A DNA stretch of 64,000 bases. Origin: Spirosoma fluviale (lineage in GTDB: Bacteria > Bacteroidota > Bacteroidia > Cytophagales > Spirosomataceae). Every line of letters begins with the position of its first letter. Position 1 is the first letter of the stretch. The notes beneath the pieces are model-generated. The model worked only from the letters and a program-made list of their open reading frames with translations. It was not told the origin of the DNA and made no database searches. Where the stretch lies: NCBI RefSeq assembly GCF_900230225.1, contig NZ_OCNH01000001.1, positions 2,542,001 through 2,606,000 of the forward strand, read 5' to 3'. Both the position numbers and the translations under genes were made by a program. This document shows, piece after piece, positions 10,056 to 18,086 of the stretch.

Positions 10056-12170
10056 ATGCTTACGCGAAGTATTCTTTTCTTTGGTTGTCTTTTAATCAGT
10101 CCTCTAAGCGGCCTTACCCAGTCGACCGGTACCCGGTCGGCCGAATCCCCAAAGCGACCAAACAACCCGGCAGAAACACAGCAACAAACCATGGGCAATG
10201 TGCAGTGGGCTAGTCGGGTAATTGGGGTATCTTCTGAAAAAAAGGGGGAACCCTATGGCGAACAATACAAAGCATCTCAGGTACTGGGTCGCCCCAGTAA
10301 ATTACCGGATACGGGCGAAAGCCCCTGCGCATGGGCACCCTTTTACGCCGATGGCACGGCCGACGAATGGATACAGGTTGGCTTTGCCAAACCCATGCAC
10401 GCCCGCCAGATTGTTATTGCCGAGAATGTGAATCCCGGTTCGGTAGTACGCGTTCTTGTCATTGACCCCAAAGGGGCCGAGCACTCGGTCTACGAAGCAA
10501 CCAATATTCAGGCGCGTCCAGACCCGCTCCTCCGCCTGTTTCCCAAAGATACTGCCTTCCTGTGTACTCAACTGAAAGTGTTTATCAACGGAGCAGCTCT
10601 GAAAGGCATCAATCAGATCGATGCCATTGGTATTACTGAAGAACTTAAGCCTGTTTCAGTAAACCTGATTATCTCGAAAGACATCCCCAAAGAAATCAAG
10701 AAAGAGAATTTGGGTAAAACGGTCAATTCGACCGGGCAGGAAGTGGCACCGGTCATTTCTCCCGATGGCCGAACGCTTTATTTTACGCGGAACTTCAACA
10801 AAGCCAATATCGGAGCATCAGACCGGCAGGACGTCTGGTACTCCACCCTTGAGTCGGGTGTTGGCGGCAATCCGTCGGGCTGGAGTGAAGCGGTAAATAT
10901 CGGTTCTCCTATTAACAATACCGGTGATAACGCCATCAGCGGTATGGCTACCGACGGACGGACGGCTTACCTAATCAATGTGTACCGTCCTGATGGAGGC
11001 ATGTCGTTTGGCATTTCCAAATCGGTCCGGACAAAAGCGGGCTGGTCGCAACCGGTTGAGTGCCGGATTGCCAACAACTACAATCTTCACGAGAAAAACC
11101 AGTTAGAATTCTGTGTCTCGCCCGATGGGCACGCCATCATTCTGGCCGTGCAACGAAAAGATACGAAAGGCGACCGCGACCTGTATATCTCCTTTCAGAA
11201 GGCAGATAACACCTGGCAGGAACCGGTTTCGCTAGGCAATGTCATAAACACCGCCGACTTTGAAAGCTCTCCGTTTCTGGCCGCCGATAGCCGAACGCTT
11301 TACTTTACATCCGGCGGGCATGCGGGCTATGGCAACGGCGATATTTTCGTGTCACGTCGGCTAGACGATTCCTGGAACAACTGGAGTGAACCCGAGAACC
11401 TCGGTCCGGCGATCAATACCGATGAGTGGGACGGGTATTTTACCATTCCGGCTTCCGGCGATTATGCGTACTTAAGCTCCCGGTCGGGCTCACTGGGTGA
11501 GGATGATATATTTCGGTTAAAGCTCTATCCGGCTATCAAACCGGATCCTGTTGCTATTATCTCCGGGTTGGTACTGGACTCAAAAACAAAAAAACCCATT
11601 GCGTCGGAGATCGTATCAACCTTATTTGGTGATCAGAAACCGCTGAGTAAAGTTGACTTTAGCCCCGAAACCGGGGAATATAAACTTATACTTCCCACCC
11701 TGAAGACTTACGTTCTGACGGCCACCAAAGAAGGGTACTTCCCGACTATTGAAACGGTGGACTTAAGCAAAGACAAGCGTTTTCGCGATATAAAAAAGAA
11801 CCTCTACCTCGCTAAAATTGAAGCCGGGCAGACCATTACCATGCGCGAAGTCTTATTTCAGCAAAGCCAGTTCACTCTGTTACCCGGTGCCGACACGGAA
11901 CTGGATAAGATGGTTGACATGCTGGAAAAACACCCTACTATGGAGCTCCTCATTGAAGGCCATACGGATAATCAGGGCGACTGGGAGCCAAACATGAAAC
12001 TGGCCGAAGATCGGGTTCGGGTGGTAAAAGAGTATCTTTTGAAGAAGGGGATAAAATCCGGGCGCATCCAGACAAAAGCCTGGGGACCCAGCAAACCCAT
12101 TGCCAGTAACGAAACCGAAGAGAAGCGTAAACTTAACCGAAGAGTAGAATTCACCATCCTGAAATTGTAA
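10056..12170 (+). CDS. OmpA-family protein with PD40 repeats, discoidin-like and regulatory-like domains
   Basis: A 704-residue secreted protein with a signal peptide ending near residue 22. Residues ~45-200 look like a galactose-binding/discoidin-like sandwich (ASQVLGRPS ... DEWIQVGFAKPMHARQIVI). Residues ~225-490 carry PD40-type propeller strands (ISPDGRTLYFTRN, VSPDGHAIILAV, ADSRTLYFTSGG). Next is a carboxypeptidase-regulatory-like Ig domain (ISGLVLDSKTKKPIAS). The C-terminus is an OmpA peptidoglycan-binding domain (LLIEGHTDNQGD ... NRRVEFTILKL). The OmpA end suggests a tether between cell wall and outer membrane, and the propeller a binding role. The gene is single and is followed closely by a promoter for the next block. 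Confidence 0.9.
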   Translation: MLTRSILFFGCLLISPLSGLTQSTGTRSAESPKRPNNPAETQQQTMGNVQWASRVIGVSSEKKGEPYGEQYKASQVLGRPSKLPDTGESPCAWAPFYADGTADEWIQVGFAKPMHARQIVIAENVNPGSVVRVLVIDPKGAEHSVYEATNIQARPDPLLRLFPKDTAFLCTQLKVFINGAALKGINQIDAIGITEELKPVSVNLIISKDIPKEIKKENLGKTVNSTGQEVAPVISPDGRTLYFTRNFNKANIGASDRQDVWYSTLESGVGGNPSGWSEAVNIGSPINNTGDNAISGMATDGRTAYLINVYRPDGGMSFGISKSVRTKAGWSQPVECRIANNYNLHEKNQLEFCVSPDGHAIILAVQRKDTKGDRDLYISFQKADNTWQEPVSLGNVINTADFESSPFLAADSRTLYFTSGGHAGYGNGDIFVSRRLDDSWNNWSEPENLGPAINTDEWDGYFTIPASGDYAYLSSRSGSLGEDDIFRLKLYPAIKPDPVAIISGLVLDSKTKKPIASEIVSTLFGDQKPLSKVDFSPETGEYKLILPTLKTYVLTATKEGYFPTIETVDLSKDKRFRDIKKNLYLAKIEAGQTITMREVLFQQSQFTLLPGADTELDKMVDMLEKHPTMELLIEGHTDNQGDWEPNMKLAEDRVRVVKEYLLKKGIKSGRIQTKAWGPSKPIASNETEEKRKLNRRVEFTILKL

Positions 12171-12196
12171 AACCGGCGCGTAGTGGCTTACATTTG
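12165..12196 (+). promoter_or_regulatory. Bacteroidota promoter (TTG-N21-TACATTTG) in front of the glycan block
   Basis: TTG at 12165-12167 and an exact -7 box TACATTTG at 12189-12196 are separated by 21 bp, the expected spacing. The box ends 7 nt before the ATG at 12204. The -33 element lies in the last codons of the OmpA gene. Confidence 0.65.
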
Positions 12197-12203
12197 TGCC
12201 CAA

Positions 12204-14027
12204 ATGCCGAATTCTCTCACTTCAGACCGCATGATTACCAATAACCGTTCTGGTTTAGTTGCCCAGTTGAGTTCTCCACGCCTGCTCATTTTATTAATTC
12301 TTCTGTTTGCATTAGGCCTCCGACTCTATAAATCGAGTGTTCATGGCCTTTATCTGGATGAAAAATTTACGCTGATCAATACATCTGGTGTATCCCTGGA
12401 AGGGTACAACCAGCACGATGTCTTTTTCACACCGGGCAAAACCTATTTCACTCCAAAGGAATTCTGGAAAGAAAAGCCACTCAAAGATTACATTCGGGCC
12501 ATTATCCAGACCGATATTGGCAATAGCCCCTCTCATTATGCCCTGCTTTGGGCCTGGATACAAGTCTTCGGAATGAGTGACCTCTCCATCCGAATGCCGT
12601 CTATTTTGTTCAGTACCCTCATTGTGGGTCTGGTCTTTTTACTAGTTCGGCGGTACCTGCGGTCTGACTCACTGGCGTTACTGTGTGCCTTTCTGACTGC
12701 CATTGAGCCGTTTTTTATTGCCTACAGCCACATGGCCCGCAATTATTGCATGACCATTTTCATTACCCTGCTGGGCACATATCTTTTTCTACGAATTCTG
12801 GACCGTCGGGCCGAGGGCAAACAGCCCATTGGGCTCTACATAGCTTATGGTCTATCCTTTGCTCTGGCCACACTTGGTCATTACCTGGCCGTAACTATCT
12901 TTCTATGTCACGGGCTTTACCTCGTCCTGTTCAACCGCGACCTGAAAACATACATTGGTCTGGGGATTAGTACCATTGGAGGAGCCGTTGGCCTGATTAT
13001 TCCCTGGTTTGTGTTCGGTGGCGGAAAGTACACTTTTCAAACACTTGCTTACCAGGCAAAGCTTTATGGCGGACTGGCTCTGACGAACCCGTATAACAAT
13101 GGGTTTGGTATTATTCTGCCCGCTACGCTTGGCAATGTGGTCAAGAAGTCGATTCCGGTTCTGGCCGATTTGTTTATGTTTTCCAATGGCCTGTCAACCG
13201 ATACACTGGCCTTTCGAAATCTGATTATTGCTTTCGCACTTGGCTGTGTAGCGGTGCTGATTATCCATCGCTTTGGCCGGGGGCGCTCCGTGCCGGTATG
13301 GGTAAGTATTTTAATCCCGCTGTTACTTGTTGCCGGATTCGCGGTTTACTCGGTACAATCACCACGGCTGATCGTAGCCGCTGCCGTTCCGCTGTTTTAT
13401 TACCTGCTTAGTCAGGCATTCCTCAGCTACACAAATCGCCCCGAGCGCCGGTTCCTGTTTTTACTGGTACTGATGAGTACCATACCTACCCTGTTTTTGA
13501 TTGCCATCGCCTTTCGGAACGGACATACGTATGGTATTACGCAACGGTATTCGGGTTTTTCATTTCCCTACGCACTCATTCTGGTTGGTCTGACCGTTCG
13601 GGAGGTATTCCGTCAGTCGACTTACCTGCGGCTTACGCTGGCGGCTGTCCTGTTGCTACAGAGTTATTACATCGCTGATCTGCTGTATCGTATTTACGAA
13701 GATCAGGCACCGAAGTACACATATTACGGCCACTACCGTATCGAAAATCCCTATGCAACAGCTGCTAACCGGATAAAAAGTATGTATACTCCGGGCGACA
13801 CTGTTCTGTACCCGTCTCCCCGGACAGCGCCCCGCGATGAAGTAGAGAATACCTATACGACGCATTCGATCATCGACGCCCAGTACACGAACTTGTATCT
13901 TCCCAAAGATGCCACCTATTACCAGCGCATGGATACGACCCAGACCGACCGAATCATTCTGGTAAAGGGAAGTACAAAACAACAGGTCACAATTTTCGAT
14001 TTTGAAGGCACTAAATACCGGTACTAA
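12204..14027 (+). CDS. Polytopic membrane glycosyltransferase, GT39/GT-C-like
   Basis: About 607 residues with a dozen or so predicted membrane helices. The first luminal loop has the acidic motif HGLYLDEKFTL, typical of GT-C enzymes (GT39/ArnT-like) that use polyprenyl-phosphate sugars, and HYALLWAWIQVFGMSDLSIRMPS resembles the conserved region after helix 2. The C-terminal 100 residues are soluble and extracytoplasmic. ATG 12204 is chosen over an in-frame GTG at 12183, because that GTG precedes the promoter box; ATG 12231 is also possible. The stop is 2 bp before the next start, so it forms an operon with the following membrane protein. Donor and acceptor are unknown. Confidence 0.8.
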   Translation: MPNSLTSDRMITNNRSGLVAQLSSPRLLILLILLFALGLRLYKSSVHGLYLDEKFTLINTSGVSLEGYNQHDVFFTPGKTYFTPKEFWKEKPLKDYIRAIIQTDIGNSPSHYALLWAWIQVFGMSDLSIRMPSILFSTLIVGLVFLLVRRYLRSDSLALLCAFLTAIEPFFIAYSHMARNYCMTIFITLLGTYLFLRILDRRAEGKQPIGLYIAYGLSFALATLGHYLAVTIFLCHGLYLVLFNRDLKTYIGLGISTIGGAVGLIIPWFVFGGGKYTFQTLAYQAKLYGGLALTNPYNNGFGIILPATLGNVVKKSIPVLADLFMFSNGLSTDTLAFRNLIIAFALGCVAVLIIHRFGRGRSVPVWVSILIPLLLVAGFAVYSVQSPRLIVAAAVPLFYYLLSQAFLSYTNRPERRFLFLLVLMSTIPTLFLIAIAFRNGHTYGITQRYSGFSFPYALILVGLTVREVFRQSTYLRLTLAAVLLLQSYYIADLLYRIYEDQAPKYTYYGHYRIENPYATAANRIKSMYTPGDTVLYPSPRTAPRDEVENTYTTHSIIDAQYTNLYLPKDATYYQRMDTTQTDRIILVKGSTKQQVTIFDFEGTKYRY

Positions 14028-14029
14028 CT

Positions 14030-15823
14030 GTGACCACCGAACAGCCCATAACGGATAACCCACGACAACCCGAACAGCCACGGCCAATTCAGCAGTGGCT
14101 ACCGGGTATCTCGTGGGTAGTGCTAGGGGTACCGATCGTATTTTTTGCCGTCGCCTGGCTATACTATGCCGTCAATATTCCCAAATGGGATGATCACGCG
14201 CTACGGGCATTTTTGTTCTACTCCGACCAGGAACCTTCGTTAACAGGGAAAATCTACCAGCTTTTCAGGCAGCACAACGAACACCGAATTGTGTACGACC
14301 GACTCATTACGAGACTTGATTACACCCTGTTTGGAAAGCTTAACTTTGTTCACCTCATGCTGATTGGCAACCTGAGTCTGGTTGGCTTGCTGCTGGTTTT
14401 CACAGCTGCGTTGCGCCGGTCGATGCCCAGTCAGCAAACCGTACTTTATGCCCTTCCTGTAGCCCTGCTGCTATTCAACCTGTCGCAGTGGGAGAATATG
14501 TTTTGGGGAATGGCCTCCCTGCAAAACTTCTCGGTGGTGCTGTGGGTATTGGCGGCTTTCTACTTTTTAAGTTACACTCGCTTATGGGGTCTTGCCGTGG
14601 TGTCGGCTACGCTGGCAACGTTAACCAGCGGCAATGGCCTTATGGTATGGCCAATTGGCTTTGTGATTCTCACGTTGCGCATACCAGCTTACGCGCCTGT
14701 AAGCGGTCGGCAACTTTACCGGCCCCTGCTTGGCTGGCTGGCTGGGTCAGCGTTGGTCATTGGGCTTTATTTTACCGGCTTTGAGAAGCCAGAAGGCATC
14801 GATTATGTGAAACCCAGCGTAGCTGATCTGTTAAAAGGCTGGTTTGCTGTTCTGGGAGCAGCCGCCGAAGCTTTACCGGTGCGGGCTCCCCTTCGGTCGT
14901 GTATTCTCCTGGGCGGTGTATTGTTTGTAACCATCCTATGCATCGTTCTCTGGACTTTGTGGAACAACCGACTTCATATCGTAAACGTGTTCCGTAGGGT
15001 AGTAATGCAGAACTCCGACGCACTAAAAACCGGAAAGGTTGTTGCTTCTATGACGCTCTTTTTCTGGAGTTGTGCCGCTTTTATTTTAGGCACAACCCTT
15101 ATTGTGGCCTGGGCGCGAACGGGCTTTGGTGCCGACTTACTCATTACGAGTCGGTATAAAATGTACTCGCTGACGGGTCTATCGCTTCTTTACCTGTATA
15201 CGGTGGTAAATTTACCCCGACGCCTGGCCAGCTTGTGGATGATGGGAAGTGTGATCAGCAGTTTTGTCTTTGCTACCCTAACCTACTACGCCTTTCTGGA
15301 CGAAGCTATCTGGTGGCGGCATTGGCTGACAACCAATCAATTCAACTGGACATATACGACCAATCGGCCCGTTTTCTCGTCCGATTCGACGTCGCAGAAG
15401 TACACCCCTGCTACCCCAGCCTTCTATGATGCGGCATTACCCGTGTTATTTGGTTCGGCCCGGCAGCCAGCGATGGAATTGCAACTGACTAAAATAAAGG
15501 GCGGGTATTCGATCGAAAACAAAACATTCCCTTTTCAGGGGTTGCGTGATGAAGGTGCCTACGTAGTAGCCCGGTCGGCTAAACGAACGTATTTGTTCCC
15601 GGTCTGGCAAAATCAGCAGTCTGTTCTGGCAGCACGGTTCAGGCCGGCTTCTGTATTTACAGATGGCTTCAAAGCAACTCTACTCGATCTGGAACTGGAA
15701 GCGGGTAACTATCAACTGTTTGTACTGAACGTCTCGACCAAAAACACCTTTAGTCTGTACCCGACCAATCAACAACTGGTGTCGAAAGGCCCACCCGCTA
15801 CGGTGTCTACTAAAAACTGGTAG
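14030..15823 (+). CDS. Polytopic membrane protein, possibly GT-C-like
   Basis: A 597-residue protein with about ten hydrophobic segments and a soluble C-terminal domain from ~residue 440. The first extracytoplasmic loop contains NIPKWDDHALR and, further on, HNEHRIVYDRL. An acidic pair after helix 1 is reminiscent of GT-C enzymes, but I do not recognise a named family. It begins with GTG 2 bp after the preceding stop; no upstream ATG exists and the next internal Met is inside a membrane helix, so GTG is well supported. It is probably translationally coupled to the GT39-like gene and acts in the same envelope glycan pathway. Confidence 0.7.
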   Translation: MTTEQPITDNPRQPEQPRPIQQWLPGISWVVLGVPIVFFAVAWLYYAVNIPKWDDHALRAFLFYSDQEPSLTGKIYQLFRQHNEHRIVYDRLITRLDYTLFGKLNFVHLMLIGNLSLVGLLLVFTAALRRSMPSQQTVLYALPVALLLFNLSQWENMFWGMASLQNFSVVLWVLAAFYFLSYTRLWGLAVVSATLATLTSGNGLMVWPIGFVILTLRIPAYAPVSGRQLYRPLLGWLAGSALVIGLYFTGFEKPEGIDYVKPSVADLLKGWFAVLGAAAEALPVRAPLRSCILLGGVLFVTILCIVLWTLWNNRLHIVNVFRRVVMQNSDALKTGKVVASMTLFFWSCAAFILGTTLIVAWARTGFGADLLITSRYKMYSLTGLSLLYLYTVVNLPRRLASLWMMGSVISSFVFATLTYYAFLDEAIWWRHWLTTNQFNWTYTTNRPVFSSDSTSQKYTPATPAFYDAALPVLFGSARQPAMELQLTKIKGGYSIENKTFPFQGLRDEGAYVVARSAKRTYLFPVWQNQQSVLAARFRPASVFTDGFKATLLDLELEAGNYQLFVLNVSTKNTFSLYPTNQQLVSKGPPATVSTKNW

Positions 15824-15919
15824 CCCACGAGCCATTTTTAATTTTATTACCGGCTTAATATAAACATACACTTGATTCATCAACAGAACCCTTCGTCCGA
15901 TTTACCTAACCAGTCGTCT

Positions 15920-17062
15920 ATGCCAACGTCCGCACCTGTCCGTTCAACGCTGAACCACCTTCGGCAACTCGACGGTATCCGGTTCATTGCGGTTGGCATG
16001 GTCTTGTTCGATCACTGGATGGTTGGTCGGGCCGACGGGTTAGCACTGGGGGCTTTGGGCGTTACGATCTTTTTTGTCCTTAGTGGCTTTTTGATTACCC
16101 GCATTCTGTTGTCGAGTAAAGATAAGCTCAGCAATCAGCCAAACGGCGGACTGGGCAAGTACCTCAAGACCTTCTACATCCGCCGGACCCTGCGTATTTT
16201 CCCAATCTACTATCTGACGCTGTTTGTTCTTTATCTGGTTAACGAACCACCCGTTCGCCGAACGTTTGGCTGGCTGGCACTCTATGCCTCCAATATTTAC
16301 ATAGCCCGCTACGCCACCTGGATGGGAACCGTCGACCACTTATGGTCATTGGCCGTTGAAGAGCAGGTGTATCTTATTTTCCCGTTACTTCTTTTTTTCA
16401 TGCCGCGCCGGTGGGTTCCGCTCACCTCCATACTAATGATCGTGGGCAGCGTTGGGCTACGGTATATTCTGTTCCGTAAGCAGTTACCCTGGTTTATCGG
16501 GTATGTGTCCATGCCCACCTGCCTGGATGCTTTTGGGCTGGGTATGCTGATGGCGTTTACCTGGCTTTATCGACGGGAGTGGTTTACCCGTCTATTCCAG
16601 TCATCGACCTGGGTAATCATCAGCCTGCTGGGATTTCTGGGGGCTGTCTGGCTAACCAACTGGCTTGCCCAGACGCCATCAATTGGGTATCACAATGTGG
16701 TAGCCGACGTTTGGGAACGACTAATTGGCTCACTGTTCGGCTTTTTCCTGATTGGCCGGGCGGTAGTTGGGTTCAGTGGGCCGATGAAATGGGTACTCGA
16801 AAACCCGGTTAGTCAGTACATGGGGCGCATCAGTTACGGGCTGTACCTTTTCCATAATTTTGTCTTCAACTTCTTTCATACCCAACCTACCCATTTTACA
16901 GTTCGAGCCTGGAAACGTCTATCCGAGATGATGCCTTTCCTAACAAGCTCCTACTTTTTCCAGTTTTCATTTTATCTTGCATTAACCGTTGCTTTAGCAA
17001 CATTTTCCTGGTTTTTGATCGAAAAACCGATTAATAATCTGAAAGACCGGTATTCATACTAA
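15920..17062 (+). CDS. Acyltransferase 3 family membrane protein (OafA/NodX-like)
   Basis: About 380 residues with ten or so membrane helices. The family start motif is clear (LRQLDGIRFIAVGMVLFDHW, with the conserved Arg and the family His), followed by FFVLSGFLITRIL, RRTLRIFPIYYL and DHLWSLAVEEQVYLIFP. Such proteins move acyl groups, usually acetyl, onto sugars of surface glycans across the inner membrane. The ATG at 15920 is preferred; a TTG at 15872 would add 16 poorly conserved residues. It follows the two membrane proteins by about 100 bp and precedes a GT2 gene after a promoter-bearing gap. Confidence 0.9.
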   Translation: MPTSAPVRSTLNHLRQLDGIRFIAVGMVLFDHWMVGRADGLALGALGVTIFFVLSGFLITRILLSSKDKLSNQPNGGLGKYLKTFYIRRTLRIFPIYYLTLFVLYLVNEPPVRRTFGWLALYASNIYIARYATWMGTVDHLWSLAVEEQVYLIFPLLLFFMPRRWVPLTSILMIVGSVGLRYILFRKQLPWFIGYVSMPTCLDAFGLGMLMAFTWLYRREWFTRLFQSSTWVIISLLGFLGAVWLTNWLAQTPSIGYHNVVADVWERLIGSLFGFFLIGRAVVGFSGPMKWVLENPVSQYMGRISYGLYLFHNFVFNFFHTQPTHFTVRAWKRLSEMMPFLTSSYFFQFSFYLALTVALATFSWFLIEKPINNLKDRYSY

Positions 17063-17157
17063 TCGCTGAATTATGTACACTTTACTCCTGATTCAATTGT
17101 GAATAGGCCACTCACTAAGGTCAGGTTAGTTTACCCATTTCACCGATAACAATTTCC

Positions 17158-17165
17158 TATATTTG
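17158..17165 (+). promoter_or_regulatory. -7 box candidate upstream of the GT2 gene
   Basis: TATATTTG matches TAnnTTTG exactly and lies in the 234-bp gap 17063-17296. It would give a leader of about 130 nt. No clear -33 element is seen, and nothing else in this gap is identifiable. Confidence 0.45.
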
Positions 17166-17296
17166 CAAATCCTCTTAATCAAAAACATAGTTACCAACAT
17201 TATTGTCTCTGAATATCGGCTAAATCCCACACTACGCTGCTCAATCAATATGCCGGTTTCAATGTCTATTAATGAGTTTTCACTAATTATCCAAGT

Positions 17297-18058
17297 ATGA
17301 GTCTCCTGCTGTCAATTGTAATGCCGGCTTACAACGAAGAAGAAGTTATTGAAACTGTTGTCAAGCAGTGGACTGATTTGTTGACCCGCCGATTCCCTAC
17401 CGAAAATACACGTCTGATAGTTGTTAACGATGGTTCCCGCGATAAAACGGGTGCTATACTTGATCAAATCAAAGACCTCTATCCAAAACTGCTGGTCGTG
17501 CATCAACCAAATGGTGGTCACGGTAACGCCGTGGTGAACGGGTATCGGCAGGCGGTAGCTCTTGACTCAGAGTTTATATTTCAGACGGATAGTGACGATC
17601 AGTTTATTGCCGATGATTTTGAGAAGCTTTGGGAAAAGCGGAGTAAGTCGCCGTTTATTCTGGGCTACCGGGAAGAACGCTACGATGCTCCGGCACGTCT
17701 GCTCATTACGCGTATTTTACGATTGAGCATTGCCTTTATTTACGGCACCTACATCATGGACAGTAACATTCCCTTCCGGCTTATCCGGGGAACGTTCCTG
17801 CGAAAATTACTGGCCCAACTACCCGATCCAACCCCCTTTGCACCTAATATTTTCCTGGCCGTTATGGCTAAGAAAGCCGGGTACGATACTTTCGATATTC
17901 CCATTACGCACAAAGAGCGGGTTACGGGCACCGTTTCTATCTTAAAATGGAAACTACTTAAGGTGTGTATCCAAAGTTTTAAAGAACTGGCTCAATTCCG
18001 TTTTGAATTAAGTAGTAAAGTAAAAGCCCTCAAGAAACCAGAACCCGTAGTTGCGTAA
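17297..18058 (+). CDS. Family 2 glycosyltransferase (dolichol-phosphate mannose synthase-like)
   Basis: A 253-residue GT-A enzyme that transfers a sugar from a nucleotide sugar, by family analogy often to polyprenyl phosphate. The N-terminus is canonical (LLSIVMPAYNEEEVIE), with VVNDGSRDKTG for nucleotide binding and the metal-binding TDSDDQF near residues 97-103. The C-terminal part has amphipathic segments but no long membrane helices, like soluble DPM1-type enzymes. A polyprenyl-phosphate sugar made here would be a fitting donor for the GT-C proteins upstream; this is inference. The next gene's ATG is 28 bp after the stop. Confidence 0.9.
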   Translation: MSLLLSIVMPAYNEEEVIETVVKQWTDLLTRRFPTENTRLIVVNDGSRDKTGAILDQIKDLYPKLLVVHQPNGGHGNAVVNGYRQAVALDSEFIFQTDSDDQFIADDFEKLWEKRSKSPFILGYREERYDAPARLLITRILRLSIAFIYGTYIMDSNIPFRLIRGTFLRKLLAQLPDPTPFAPNIFLAVMAKKAGYDTFDIPITHKERVTGTVSILKWKLLKVCIQSFKELAQFRFELSSKVKALKKPEPVVA

Positions 18059-18086
18059 GTGGTACGTTGCCGACTCAAAATCAACT

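Noticed and set aside
12183..12203. GTG at 12183 as start of the GT39-like gene
   Set aside because: It lies upstream of the -7 promoter box at 12189-12196, so a transcript from that promoter would not contain it.
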